Below, in pieces: positions 1-8,617 of a DNA stretch of 64,000 nucleotides. The notes below the pieces were generated by a model that saw only the letters and a list, made by a program, of their open reading frames with translations, was not told the DNA's origin and did not search any database. Each line of letters opens with the position of its first letter. Position 1 is the stretch's first letter. Made by a program: the position numbers and the translations under genes. This DNA comes from Kitasatospora xanthocidica (GTDB lineage Bacteria; Actinomycetota; Actinomycetes; Streptomycetales; Streptomycetaceae): NCBI RefSeq assembly GCF_014656195.1, contig NZ_BNBY01000009.1, positions 186,001 through 250,000 of the forward strand, read 5' to 3'.

Positions 1-127
1 GGCGGTGGACGGCGTCGACCACGGCCCAGTCGCCCGCGCGGGAGCCGGAGCCGATCCCGGAGCCGGAGCCGGAGCCGGCGTAGTCGGCGTGGCCGTTCCG
101 GTCGGATGCGGTGGTGTCGTCGGTCAA
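1..127 (-). CDS. 5' end of a gene cut by the left edge, function unknown
   Basis: Reading leftward from a TTG at 127-125 the frame is open to the window edge for 42 codons. A GGAGG-like ribosome site (complement of 133-137) lies 5 bases upstream. The peptide starts MTDDTTASDRNG, runs into a Gly-Ser stretch encoded by repeated GGCTCC hexamers, and ends DWAVVDAVHR at the edge. No family is recognisable from so little. The Gly-Ser stretch looks like a flexible N-terminal linker before a folded domain. It would be divergent from the lipoprotein gene at 382. Confidence 0.4.
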   Translation of the reverse strand, partial: MTDDTTASDRNGHADYAGSGSGSGIGSGSRAGDWAVVDAVHR

Positions 128-381
128 CTCGCCCTCCGTGCCGAGGTTCCGGTGCCCGATGCGGGCGGACGGCGGTAAGGGTGCCACCGGGCGGGGCGGT
201 TGAACCCTCACCCGGGTGGCCGATGGCAGAGCGGGTGGCGCGCGCCGTCCGTCCGGAGGCTTCCGGCAGGCAGCGGGGGTACCCGGCGCCTAGGGTCTGT
301 CGTGCGTCGACCGGGCTGCGCGCCGGGCGCACGCCGCCGCGCGCCGGGGTGACCGGCCCTCCTGAGAGGTGGACCCGCCCC

Positions 382-2016
382 ATGCACACCGTCGTCCGCG
401 GTGCCGGAGCGCTCGGCCTGGCCGCGCTCCTGCTCACCGCCACCGGCTGCCAGGGCGAGGGTTCGTCCGTCGCCGAGCCCGCGCCCACCTCCCCGGTCAC
501 CGGCAGCTCCGCGACGGCCACCTCCGCGACGGCCACCTCCGCGACCGGCGCCTCCGCGACCGGCACCTCCGCATCCGCCACCGGGCTCGCCGCCCAGCAG
601 CCGGCCTGGCACGCCTGCGCCGCCCCCAGCACCGCCCAGGGCGGCGGCACCGCGCCCGCCGCCGACTGGCAGTGCGCCACCCTCAAGGCGCCGCTGGACC
701 ACACCAAGCCGGACGGGGCGACCATCGACCTCGCGCTGATCCGCAGCCGGGCCACGGACGAGCAGCACCGGATCGGCTCGCTGCTCTTCAACTTCGGCGG
801 CCCCGGGGCCTCCGGCGTGGCCACCCTGCCCGCCCTCGCCCCGACCTACGCCTCCCTCAACGCCCGTTACGACCTGGTGAGTTTCGACCCCCGCGGGGTC
901 GGCGCCAGTGCCGGGGTGAGCTGCCTGGACGACCAGGCGACGGACGCCTCCGCGGCCGTGGACAGCACCCCCGAGGGCCCGGCCGCGGTGAAGGTCCTGG
1001 ACGACAGCAACGCCCGGTTCGTCGCCGCCTGCGAGCACAACTCCGGGGCGGTGCTGCCGTACGTGGACACCGAGAGCGCCGCCCGCGACATGGACCTGAT
1101 CCGCCAGGTGCTGGGCGACCCGAAGCTCTCCTACTTCGGCATCAGCTACGGCACCCAGCTCGGTGGCGTCTACGCCCACCTGTTCCCGCAGCAGGTCGGC
1201 CGGCTCGTGCTGGACTCGGTGGTCGACCCGACCAAGGACCCGCAGCAGTCCGCGCTCGGCCAGGCCCGGGGCTTCCAGCTCGCCCTCGACGACTTCATGA
1301 AGGCCTGCGCCACCGAGGTCGGCGCCTCCTGCCCGACGGGTGCGGGCGGCGACGAGGGCACCGCGAGGATCACCGCGCTGGTGCGGAAGCTGGAGCAGTC
1401 GCCGCTGCCCGCCAAGGACGGGCGGCAGCTCACCGAGACCCTGGCCGTCACCGGCATCGCCGGGGCCCTGTACAGCCAGCGGACCTGGCCCGTGCTGGCC
1501 GCCGGGCTGACCGAGGCGATGGAGCAGGGCTCGGGCACCACGCTGCTCCAGCTCGCCGACGGGCTGAACGGACGCGACGCGCAGGGCCACTACAGCAACC
1601 TGAACGCCGCGAACCGGGCGATCAGCTGTGTGGACGCCCGGCAGCGCTACTCGGACCAGGACGTCGAGCAGCAGCTGCCGCAGTTCCGTACCGCCTCGCC
1701 GGTGTTCGGCGCCTTCACCGCCTGGGGCCTGACGGGCTGCACCGGCTGGCCCGTCCCGGGCAAGGCCGACCACCCGGAGGTCACCGCCCCCGGAGCCGCC
1801 CCGATCCTGGTGGTCGGCACCACCGGCGACCCGGCCACCCCGGTCGAGGGCGCCCGGGCGATGGCGCAGCAGCTCGGCGCGGGCGTCGGCGTCACCGTCA
1901 CCCTGCAGGGCGAGGGCCACGGCGGCTACAACACCGGCAACCCCTGCCTGAAGCAGACCGTGGACGCCTACCTGCTGGACGGCACGGTGCCCGCGGACGG
2001 GACGACCTGCAGCTGA
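382..2016 (+). CDS. Secreted alpha/beta-hydrolase lipoprotein (tripeptidyl aminopeptidase-like)
   Basis: 544 aa. The chosen ATG gives a lipoprotein signal: hydrophobic GLAALLLTATG followed by Cys, so the enzyme should be anchored outside the membrane. A longer frame opens at 106 but would bury the signal. A Ser/Thr/Ala linker follows, encoded by four 15-bp repeats (511-570). The hydrolase body shows the FGGPGASG oxyanion region, DPRGVG, the nucleophile elbow GISYGTQ (Ser255), Asp483 in TTGDPATP and His513 in GEGHGGYN. This is the pattern of the SlpD/SlpE and TAP-like peptidases that remove short peptides from exported proteins. A possible -10 (TAGGGT, 291-296) lies upstream. Peptidase activity is inferred from family; an esterase is possible. 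Confidence 0.85.
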   Translation: MHTVVRGAGALGLAALLLTATGCQGEGSSVAEPAPTSPVTGSSATATSATATSATGASATGTSASATGLAAQQPAWHACAAPSTAQGGGTAPAADWQCATLKAPLDHTKPDGATIDLALIRSRATDEQHRIGSLLFNFGGPGASGVATLPALAPTYASLNARYDLVSFDPRGVGASAGVSCLDDQATDASAAVDSTPEGPAAVKVLDDSNARFVAACEHNSGAVLPYVDTESAARDMDLIRQVLGDPKLSYFGISYGTQLGGVYAHLFPQQVGRLVLDSVVDPTKDPQQSALGQARGFQLALDDFMKACATEVGASCPTGAGGDEGTARITALVRKLEQSPLPAKDGRQLTETLAVTGIAGALYSQRTWPVLAAGLTEAMEQGSGTTLLQLADGLNGRDAQGHYSNLNAANRAISCVDARQRYSDQDVEQQLPQFRTASPVFGAFTAWGLTGCTGWPVPGKADHPEVTAPGAAPILVVGTTGDPATPVEGARAMAQQLGAGVGVTVTLQGEGHGGYNTGNPCLKQTVDAYLLDGTVPADGTTCS

Positions 2017-2032
2017 GCGGCCCGCTCGGCCG

Positions 2033-2078
2033 GGAGAGCGGGCGGCCGGAGAGCGGGCGGCCGGGAGGGCGGGCGGAC
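2033..2078. repeat. 15-bp tandem repeat after the lipoprotein gene
   Basis: Two perfect copies of GGAGAGCGGGCGGCC (2033-2047, 2048-2062) and a degenerate third begin 16 bases after the hydrolase stop. They may mark slippage or form part of a terminator; no clear hairpin with a T-run is seen. Confidence 0.6.
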
Positions 2079-2150
2079 GGGCGGCGGGAACCGTCCGCGG
2101 AGTGCGATAGCGGGGCAAAGTGGCCCAATGAAATGTGATCAGATTGGCTC

Positions 2151-2179
2151 TTTGGAGCGGTCCACTTGGCCGCTAGGCT
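2151..2179 (+). promoter_or_regulatory. Candidate promoter for the DsbA-family gene
   Basis: A -10 hexamer TAGGCT (2174-2179) lies 17 bases after a weak -35 (TTTGGA, 2151-2156). Transcription would begin close to the GTG at 2187, seven bases after the -10, so the transcript is probably leaderless. Confidence 0.45.
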
Positions 2180-2186
2180 CTTCGAC

Positions 2187-2834
2187 GTGACGAACACCAA
2201 GACGAACACCAAGACCGCCGAGACGACGAAGCCCACCAAGGTCGACTTCTACTTCGACCCCGTCTGCCCCTTCGCCTGGATCACCTCGCGGTGGATCCTG
2301 GAGGTCGACCGCCACCGCGAGCTCGACCTCAACTTCCGGGTGATGAGCCTGTCCGTGCTCAACGAGGGCCGCACCGACCTGCCCGAGCGCTACCAGCGCC
2401 TGATGACCACCGGCTGGGGCCCCGTCCGGGTCTGCATCGCGGCCGCCGAGAAGCACGGCGCGCACGTCCTGCGCGACCTGTACACCGAGCTGGGCACCCG
2501 CCTGCACGACCAGGACCGGGCCGCCGACGACACCCTGATCAGGGAGGCGCTGGTCGCGGCCGGCCTGCCCGAGGAGCTGGCCGACGCGGCGAACAGCACC
2601 GAGTACGACATCGCGCTGCGCAAGAGCCACCACGAGGGCATGGACCCGGTGGGCGAGGAGGTCGGCACGCCGACCATCCACGTGGACGGCGTCGCCTTCT
2701 TCGGTCCGGTGCTGACCGCGATACCGCGCGGGGAGGACGCCGTGCGGGTCTTCGAGGGCGTCCGGCTGCTGGCCGGCTACCCGAAGTTCTTCGAGCTCAA
2801 GCGGACCCGGACGGGCTCGCTCGACTTCTCCTGA
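2187..2834 (+). CDS. DsbA-family protein, mycothiol-dependent nitroreductase type
   Basis: 215 aa. The thioredoxin-fold signature [12 protein letters not shown] lies near the N-terminus with a single active-site Cys (Cys27, CPFA rather than CPWC). The second half has the cis-Pro region [14 protein letters not shown]. This matches the actinobacterial family that includes Rv2466c of Mycobacterium tuberculosis, a mycothiol-dependent reductase of nitro compounds and oxidised thiols. Without the second Cys it would have to act by a monothiol mechanism with mycothiol. A TTG at 2166 is possible, but the GTG sits ideally behind the TAGGCT box. It stands alone, between a hydrolase and ftsH-like gene. 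The nitroreductase substrate is inferred. Confidence 0.8.
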   Translation: MTNTKTNTKTAETTKPTKVDFYFDPVCPFAWITSRWILEVDRHRELDLNFRVMSLSVLNEGRTDLPERYQRLMTTGWGPVRVCIAAAEKHGAHVLRDLYTELGTRLHDQDRAADDTLIREALVAAGLPEELADAANSTEYDIALRKSHHEGMDPVGEEVGTPTIHVDGVAFFGPVLTAIPRGEDAVRVFEGVRLLAGYPKFFELKRTRTGSLDFS

Positions 2835-2942
2835 CCGGCCCGGGGTGACCACTGACGGCCCTCCGGACTCCCGTCCGGGCGCTGAGCGTCCGACCATGGA
2901 GACGGAGGCCCGGGTGGTCCCCCCGAGAGGCGGTGAGCGTGG

Positions 2943-5027
2943 ATGATCGTACGAATCCGGCTGCGCGCCGCCCGTCACCCCGCGACACCGCCGAAACGCG
3001 GCCCCGACTGGACCCCGCGCCCCGGCCGGGGACCGGCCCAGAACCCGAGGCAGAACCCGAGGCAGGGCTCCGGCCGAGGGCCCGGCCGCCCCGGCCCCGG
3101 CGGGCCGACCCAGTCCCCGCCGCCCTCCTGGCGGCGCTGGCTGCTGCCCGTCGCCGTCCTGGTGACCCTGCTCCTGCTGGTGCTCTTCGCCAACCCCGGC
3201 AAGCCCGGCACCCGCTACGGCTACACCGACTTCCTGAACCGGGTCGACGCCGGCCAGGTCCGGACGGTGGACGTCAGCGACACCGGCGGGGTGAGCGGCA
3301 CGCTCAAGGACGGCACCCGCTTCACCTCCCAGATCCCCACCGCCCTGGACACCTCCCAGCTCAGCCGCGCGCTCGGCGACCAGCACGTGACCGTCACCGG
3401 CACCCGCTCCGGCGGCAGCTCGATCTGGTCCACCCTGCTGCTGTTCCTCCCGCTGCTGCTCTTCGGCGGGCTCTTCCTCTGGTCCGGCCGGATGGCCGCC
3501 CGCTCGCTGGGCGGCGGGCTGAGCACCATCGGCCGCTCCCGGGCGAAGATCATCGAGGCCGAGCGGCCGGACACCGGCTTCGCCGACGTCGCCGGGTACG
3601 AGGGGGTGAAGCAGGAGGTCAGCGAGGTGGTCGACTTCCTGCGCAACCCGGAGCGGTACGTCGCCGCCGGGGCCAAGGGGCCGCGCGGGGTGATCATGGT
3701 GGGGCCGCCGGGCACCGGCAAGACCCTGCTGGCCCGGGCCGTCGCGGGGGAGGCCGAGGTGCCGTTCCTGTCCGTGACCGGCTCCGGCTTCGTGGAGATG
3801 TTCGTCGGCGTCGGCGCCTCCCGGGTCCGCGACCTGTTCGACGAGGCCCGCAAGCGCGCGCCGTCGATCGTCTTCATCGACGAGATCGACGCCGTCGGCG
3901 CCCGCCGCGCGGGCGGCACCCGGATCGGCGGCAACGACGAGCGCGAACAGACCCTGAACCAGCTGCTCGCCGAGATGGACGGCTTCGACCAGAGCACCGG
4001 CATCGTCGTCATCGCCGCCACCAACCGGCCCGACGCCCTCGACCCCGCGCTGCTGCGCCCCGGCCGCTTCGACCGGCAGGTCACCGTGCCGCTGCCCAAC
4101 CAGGCCGAGCGGGCCGCCATCCTCGCCGTGCACGCCCGCGGCAAGACCCTCGCCCCGGACGCCGACCTCGACCGGATCGCCCGCGGCACCCCCGGCTTCT
4201 CCGGCGCCGACCTCGCCAACCTGCTCAACGAGGCCGCCATCAACGCCGTCCGCGCCCAGCGCGCCACCCTCACCGCCGCCGACCTCGACGACGCCCGCGA
4301 CCGGGTGCTGCTCGGCCGCCGCGAGTCCTCCAACGCGCTGCTCCCGGACGAGCGGCACGCCGTCGCCGTGCACGAGTCCGGACACGCCCTGATGGCCGCG
4401 CTGTGCGAACACGCCGACCCGGTCGCCAAGGTGACCATCCTCCCGGCCGGCGTCGCCCTCGGCGCCACCGAGCAACTGCCCGAAGCCGAGCGGCACCTCT
4501 ACAGCGAGGGCTACCTGACCGACCTGCTCACCGTCCAACTCGGCGGCCGGGCAGCCGAACTGGTGGTCTTCGGCGAGGGCTCGACGGGCGCCGCCAACGA
4601 CCTCGCCAACGCCACCTCGGTCGCCACCCGGATGGTCCGCGAGTTCGGCCTCTCCCCGGAGCTCGGCCCGGTCGGCTACTCCAGCGGCAGTCCGCACTAC
4701 CTCGGTGACAGCCCCGAGGACCTGCTGCGCCGCCCCTACTCCGAGCAGACCCAGCGCGCGGTGGACGAGGCGGTCGCGGGCCTGCTGCGCGCCGCCGAGC
4801 GCCGGGCCGTCGGCCTGCTGACCGAACACCGGCACCACCTGGACGAGTTGGCGGACCTGCTGGTCGCCCAGGAGACCGTGGACGGTGCGCGCGTGCTCGA
4901 CATCCTGACCCACCCGGCGCCGGCCGAGCGGCCGCCGCCGGCCGATCAGCCGGTGCCGCTGGAACACCCGGTGTCGCTGGAGAAGCCACGAACGGCCGGT
5001 CCCGAGGAGCGAACCGCGGATTCCTAA
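2943..5027 (+). CDS. FtsH-family ATP-dependent zinc metalloprotease
   Basis: 694 aa. Order of features: a Pro/Gly/Arg-rich cytosolic tail (1-65), first membrane helix (66-83), a small external domain, second helix (164-181), AAA ATPase with Walker A GPPGTGKT (254-261), pore motif FVEMFVG, Walker B VFIDEID, the second region of homology ending GRFDR, and the peptidase with zinc motif HESGH (477-481) and a third ligand Asp in NDLANAT. FtsH degrades unassembled or damaged membrane proteins as a hexamer. The long basic disordered N-terminus suggests an additional paralogue rather than the main housekeeping copy. ATG 2943 has a GAGAGG site upstream. Its TAA overlaps the stop of the convergent AsnC gene. 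Confidence 0.93.
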   Translation: MIVRIRLRAARHPATPPKRGPDWTPRPGRGPAQNPRQNPRQGSGRGPGRPGPGGPTQSPPPSWRRWLLPVAVLVTLLLLVLFANPGKPGTRYGYTDFLNRVDAGQVRTVDVSDTGGVSGTLKDGTRFTSQIPTALDTSQLSRALGDQHVTVTGTRSGGSSIWSTLLLFLPLLLFGGLFLWSGRMAARSLGGGLSTIGRSRAKIIEAERPDTGFADVAGYEGVKQEVSEVVDFLRNPERYVAAGAKGPRGVIMVGPPGTGKTLLARAVAGEAEVPFLSVTGSGFVEMFVGVGASRVRDLFDEARKRAPSIVFIDEIDAVGARRAGGTRIGGNDEREQTLNQLLAEMDGFDQSTGIVVIAATNRPDALDPALLRPGRFDRQVTVPLPNQAERAAILAVHARGKTLAPDADLDRIARGTPGFSGADLANLLNEAAINAVRAQRATLTAADLDDARDRVLLGRRESSNALLPDERHAVAVHESGHALMAALCEHADPVAKVTILPAGVALGATEQLPEAERHLYSEGYLTDLLTVQLGGRAAELVVFGEGSTGAANDLANATSVATRMVREFGLSPELGPVGYSSGSPHYLGDSPEDLLRRPYSEQTQRAVDEAVAGLLRAAERRAVGLLTEHRHHLDELADLLVAQETVDGARVLDILTHPAPAERPPPADQPVPLEHPVSLEKPRTAGPEERTADS

Positions 5028-5473
5028 GGCGCGGGCGGCCTTTCGAAGAAGGTCTCGAGGACGACGGTCGCCTGGGTGCCGCTCACGCCCTCGATCGCGT
5101 AGAGCCGGCGCAGCACGTCCTGGAGCTGCTCGGTGGTCGCCGTCCGCACCTTGACCAGCACCGAGGCGCTGCCCGCGATGATGTGCGCCTCCTCGATCTC
5201 GGGTATCGCGGCGAAGGCCCGGGCCGAATCCCCCATCCAGGCCGAGGAGTCCACCATCACGAAGGACAGCACCCCGAGCCCGAGGCTCCGCGGGTCCACC
5301 TCCACCGTGGTGCGGCGCACGACCCCGCGCTCGCGCAGTTTGCGCACCCGTTCGTGTGCTGCCGCCGTGGAGAGGCCCACGGCCTTGCCGAGGGCCGCGT
5401 ACGCCTGCCCGGCGTCCTGCTGGAGCAGGGCGAGCAGCGCGCGGTCGGTGTCGTCGAGGTGATCGGAGGCCAT
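5024..5473 (-). CDS. Lrp/AsnC-family transcriptional regulator
   Basis: 149 aa. An N-terminal winged helix-turn-helix (DDTDRALLALLQQDAGQAYA, then VGLSTAAAHERVRKLRERGVV) is followed by the RAM ligand-binding domain with the beta-strand pattern LVKVRTATTEQLQDVLRRLYAIEGVSG split over the C-terminal half. Proteins of this type form dimers to octamers and sense amino acids or related metabolites. Start at ATG 5473; a TATGGT hexamer lies six bases upstream, so translation may be leaderless. The stop overlaps that of ftsH (5024-5027). It is divergent from an SMP-30 lactonase gene, its likely target. Confidence 0.9.
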   Translation of the reverse strand: MASDHLDDTDRALLALLQQDAGQAYAALGKAVGLSTAAAHERVRKLRERGVVRRTTVEVDPRSLGLGVLSFVMVDSSAWMGDSARAFAAIPEIEEAHIIAGSASVLVKVRTATTEQLQDVLRRLYAIEGVSGTQATVVLETFFERPPAP

Positions 5474-5546
5474 GGTGGGACCATACCGCGTTCTGGCATA
5501 CTCCAGGTCGTCGGAACAACATTCGGTCAACGACCATTCGGGGTGG
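5474..5546. promoter_or_regulatory. Divergent promoter region between the AsnC and SMP-30 genes
   Basis: This 73-base gap holds CTGG-N6-CCAG (5493-5506) and two direct copies of CATTCGG (5520-5526 and 5535-5541) just ahead of the lactonase start. A TATGGT -10 for the AsnC gene lies on the complement. These are candidate binding sites for the AsnC protein, judged by position only. Confidence 0.4.
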
Positions 5547-6494
5547 ATGATGTCTGGTTCCATCGAGTTCGGACTGTACGAGATCCTGGACGACCGGTTC
5601 CGCCGGTGCGCCAACGGGGACACCCGGCTGGAGAAGCTGTACGGGGACTGCCGCTGGGCCGAGGGCCCGCTCTACCTGCCGGCCTGGCGCCAGGTGATCT
5701 GGAGCGACATCCCCAACGACCGCCTGCTGCGCTGGGACGAGGCCACCGGCACGGTCGGCGTCTTCCGCTCCCCGGCCGGCCACCCCAACGGCAACACCCT
5801 CGACCGCGAGGGCCGCCTGATCAGCTGTGAGCAGGGCAACCGCCGGGTCACCCGCACCGAGCACGACGGCCGGATCACCGTCCTCGCCGACCGCTACCGG
5901 GGCAAGCGGCTCAACTCGCCCAACGACGCGGTGGTCCGCTCGGACGGCGCGATCTGGTTCTCCGACCCGGACTTCGGCATCACCACCGACTACGAGGGCC
6001 ACCGCGCCGAATCCGAGATCGGCGCCCGCAACGTCTACCGGATCGACCCGCACACCGGTGAGGTGCGGCTCGCCGCCGAGGACTTCGAGGGGCCGAACGG
6101 ACTGGTGTTCTCGCTCGACGAGCGGCAGCTCTACGTCAACGACAGCCGGGCCGGGCACATCCGGGTCTTCGACGTCCGGGAGGACGGCACCCTCGACGGC
6201 GACCGGATCTTCGTCAAGGGCGGCGAGGGCCCGGCCGGGCGGGTCCGCTTCGACAACATCCGCTTCGACGTCGACGGGCGGCTCTGGGCGGCCGCCTTCG
6301 GCGACGGCGTCCACTGCTACGCGCCCGACGGCACGCTCATCGGCCGCATCCTCGTGCCCGAGCCCGTCTCCAACCTCACCTTCGGCGGCCCGAAGAACAA
6401 CCGGCTGTTCATCACGGCCACCACCTCGCTGTACTCCCTGGTGACGACGATGACGGGCACCCACCGCGTCGCCGGCCCCGAGCGGTCGCACTGA
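5547..6494 (+). CDS. SMP-30/gluconolactonase/LRE family hydrolase
   Basis: 315 aa. A six-bladed beta-propeller with the metal-site segments of the family: WAEGPLY (Glu ligand), HPNGNTLDREG, RLNSPNDAVVRSDGAIWFSD (Asn ligand), PNGLVFS and YVNDSRAGH (Asp ligand). Members hydrolyse sugar lactones or related compounds with a bound divalent cation. Two ATGs (5547, 5550) are possible; both follow a GGGGTGG site. The gene is divergent from the AsnC regulator. The exact lactone cannot be told from sequence. Confidence 0.88.
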   Translation: MMSGSIEFGLYEILDDRFRRCANGDTRLEKLYGDCRWAEGPLYLPAWRQVIWSDIPNDRLLRWDEATGTVGVFRSPAGHPNGNTLDREGRLISCEQGNRRVTRTEHDGRITVLADRYRGKRLNSPNDAVVRSDGAIWFSDPDFGITTDYEGHRAESEIGARNVYRIDPHTGEVRLAAEDFEGPNGLVFSLDERQLYVNDSRAGHIRVFDVREDGTLDGDRIFVKGGEGPAGRVRFDNIRFDVDGRLWAAAFGDGVHCYAPDGTLIGRILVPEPVSNLTFGGPKNNRLFITATTSLYSLVTTMTGTHRVAGPERSH

Positions 6495-6528
6495 CCGGGC
6501 CCTCGCACCCGACCTCCTGGAACAAGCT

Positions 6529-7059
6529 TTAGCCCGCGACGACCAGCGCCGGGTGCTGGTGGCGCATGGCGTCGACGACCGCCTCGGGGCCGACCGGCAG
6601 GGTGGTCGTGGAGATGTTGGCCGGGCCGTAGCCCATGCCCCGGTTCGCGGCGGCGGTCGCCCGGACGATCCGCGGGGCCCGGGCCAGGTACCCGGCGGGG
6701 TCGGCCAGGAGCAGCTCGATCATGGGCTGGGCGGCGCCCCTGACGGTGACCACCCGGATCCGGACCGCGGCGATCTCGCTCCAGGCGATCCGGCCGAGCT
6801 GGACGTGGTCCAGGCCGGCCGGATCCAGCACCAGCTCGGGCCGGCCCCGGACGAGCCGGCTGGCGCACACCACGGCGCAGAGCCCGAAGAACGGCACCGC
6901 GAGCCCACCGGCGACCACGGCCTTCACCGACTCGCCGTCCCCCGTCAGCAGGACCGCGCCCGCGGCCACGAAGGCCAGCGAGCCGATGAGGACGAGGACC
7001 ATCCGGAGCGGGGAGGAGCGGTACACGGTCGGCGGCACGGCCGCGGTCTGATCAGTCAC
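6529..7059 (-). CDS. STM3941-family membrane protein
   Basis: 176 aa. Two N-terminal membrane helices (LRMVLVLIGSLAFVAAGAVL and a second near VVAGGLAVPFFGLCAVVC) precede a cytosolic beta-rich domain with LVLDPAGLDHVQLGRIAWSE, a PH-like pattern found in STM3941-type proteins. Function is unknown. The GTG at 7059 is preferred over TTG 7068 because TACCTT lies exactly seven bases before it, the leaderless pattern seen repeatedly here. Confidence 0.65.
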   Translation of the reverse strand: MTDQTAAVPPTVYRSSPLRMVLVLIGSLAFVAAGAVLLTGDGESVKAVVAGGLAVPFFGLCAVVCASRLVRGRPELVLDPAGLDHVQLGRIAWSEIAAVRIRVVTVRGAAQPMIELLLADPAGYLARAPRIVRATAAANRGMGYGPANISTTTLPVGPEAVVDAMRHQHPALVVAG

Positions 7060-7125
7060 GCGGGACAAGGTACCGGTGGCGGTCCGGGCCCGGCCGCCGG
7101 GTCCGGGCAGGTGGGCGCGGTGGCG

Positions 7126-7584
7126 CTACCAGGGGATGGTGATGGCCGGGGGGTTGAACAGGAACCAGACGACCAGGAGCGCCGGCAGGGCGAGGTGGCC
7201 GAGGACGGGGCCGAGCATCGCGCAGCGCCAGCGGCGGTGCGGGGTGGAGTGCTGGCCGGCGACGGCCGCGCCGAGGAGCGCGGTGAAGAGGACCAGGGCG
7301 ATCAGGATCAGGGTCGCGCTGCCGGAGTCCCGGCGGGCGACGGCGGTCTGCTCGTGGGCGTCCTGCCAGATGACGGACAGCAGCCACCCGTCCGTCGTCG
7401 CGGTGAGCGCGCCCAGCACCACGGCGAGCACGCTGTCGAAGGTCTCGCTGCCCCGGCCCTTGAGGCCCGTACCCCCGGCGCCCGTCTGCGCGGCGCCCGT
7501 ACCCCCGTCACCCGTCTGCCCGGTGCCCGTGTGCTTGATCCCCGTGTGCTTGGTGCCCGTGCCTTTGATGTGCGTGCGCGCCAC
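7126..7584 (-). CDS. Small membrane protein with Thr/Gly-rich repetitive N-terminus
   Basis: 152 aa, no recognised family. Residues 1-45 are low complexity (KHTG, GTGQTG and similar), encoded by short degenerate repeats. Residues 48-150 contain about three or four hydrophobic segments, including VLAVVLGALTATTDGWLL, LILIALVLFTALLGAAVAG and ALPALLVVWFLF. GTG 7584 follows a G-rich site. A transporter or enzyme role cannot be assigned. Confidence 0.6.
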   Translation of the reverse strand: MARTHIKGTGTKHTGIKHTGTGQTGDGGTGAAQTGAGGTGLKGRGSETFDSVLAVVLGALTATTDGWLLSVIWQDAHEQTAVARRDSGSATLILIALVLFTALLGAAVAGQHSTPHRRWRCAMLGPVLGHLALPALLVVWFLFNPPAITIPW

Positions 7585-7737
7585 TGTGCCATCCCCCCGG
7601 TGTGGGCCCGTTCGCGTGTCTCGCTACGGTACCGGGGAGCGGGCACGGGCCCGAAGGGGCGGGAACGCCCCGAGGCCGAGTCGTGACCGAGGCACGGGTG
7701 GCCGACGCACCGTCGGCCCGGGTACGAGGGGGACGAA

Positions 7738-8505
7738 GTGACGGGGGAACAGCTCGCGGTGGTGTCCGGCGGGGGGACCGGGATCGGCCGGGCGATCGCG
7801 GCCCGGCTGGCCGGGGACGGGTACCGGGTGGTGGTCGTCGGGCGGCGGGCGGCCGTGCTGGAGCAGGCCCGGGAGGAGATCGAGTGGACGGTGGGGCCGG
7901 GCCGGATCGTTCCGGTGGTGGCCGATCTGACCGACCCGGAGGCGGTCGGCGCGGCGGCGGCCCGGATCGCCGGACTCGGGCCGGTGGACGCGCTGGTGAA
8001 CAACGCGGGCGCGATCATCACCCCGCCCGAGGACGGGGGCCTGGCCGCCCTGGCCCGCTCCTGGCGGCACGACCTGGACGTCAACCTGCTGACCGCCGTC
8101 CTGCTGACCACCGCCCTGCAGGACGCGTTCCGCCGCCCGGGCGGGCGGCTGGTCGTGATCAGCTCGGCGGCGGCCCAGCGCGGCGGGGCGGGCCCGCACT
8201 CGGCCGGTTCGTACGCCGCCGCGAAGGCCGCCCTGCACGGCTGGGCCTTCGGTCTGGCACGGCAGTTGGGGCCGGACGGGATCACCGTCAACGTGGTCGC
8301 GCCCGGCTACATCGAGGAGACCGAGATCTTCGGCTCCCGGTGGAGCGAGGACTTCCACGCCCGGAAGGTGGCCGACACCCTGGTCGGCCGGGCGGGCACC
8401 CCCGCGGACGTGGCCGACGCGGTCGCCTACCTGGTCTCCCCGGCGGCCGGGTACGTCACCGGCCAGGTCGTCGGCGTCAACGGTGGTGCGGTGCTCGGGC
8501 GCTGA
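7738..8505 (+). CDS. Short-chain dehydrogenase/reductase
   Basis: 255 aa, classical SDR. The cofactor motif GGGTGIG is near residue 11, followed by VVVVGRR, which favours NADP. NNAGA is near residue 88, then Ser in ISSAAA and the catalytic SYAAAK near residue 155. The C-terminal VTGQVVGVNGG is typical of FabG-like enzymes. GTG 7738 follows a GGGGGACGAA ribosome site. The substrate is unknown. It precedes a glycosyltransferase by 112 bases. Confidence 0.9.
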   Translation: MTGEQLAVVSGGGTGIGRAIAARLAGDGYRVVVVGRRAAVLEQAREEIEWTVGPGRIVPVVADLTDPEAVGAAAARIAGLGPVDALVNNAGAIITPPEDGGLAALARSWRHDLDVNLLTAVLLTTALQDAFRRPGGRLVVISSAAAQRGGAGPHSAGSYAAAKAALHGWAFGLARQLGPDGITVNVVAPGYIEETEIFGSRWSEDFHARKVADTLVGRAGTPADVADAVAYLVSPAAGYVTGQVVGVNGGAVLGR

Positions 8506-8617
8506 CGCGTTCACGGCTGCGGTCGTCGTCCCCGGCGCCGCGGCGTTCATCGATCGTCAACCGGGCGTCCCTACGGTGGGGACCGACCACGAACCGTCTT
8601 CGACCCGGGAGCCTCCG

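Noticed and set aside
106-381. Longer start of the lipoprotein hydrolase at 106
   Set aside because: It would place 92 Arg-rich residues before a clear lipoprotein signal peptide.
2139-6491. A 1450-codon open frame on the minus strand across ftsH, the AsnC gene and the SMP-30 gene
   Set aside because: It is antisense to three genes with clear motifs, has Val/Asp/Gly/Arg-rich nonsense composition and no domain. Very GC-rich DNA lacks stop codons in such frames.
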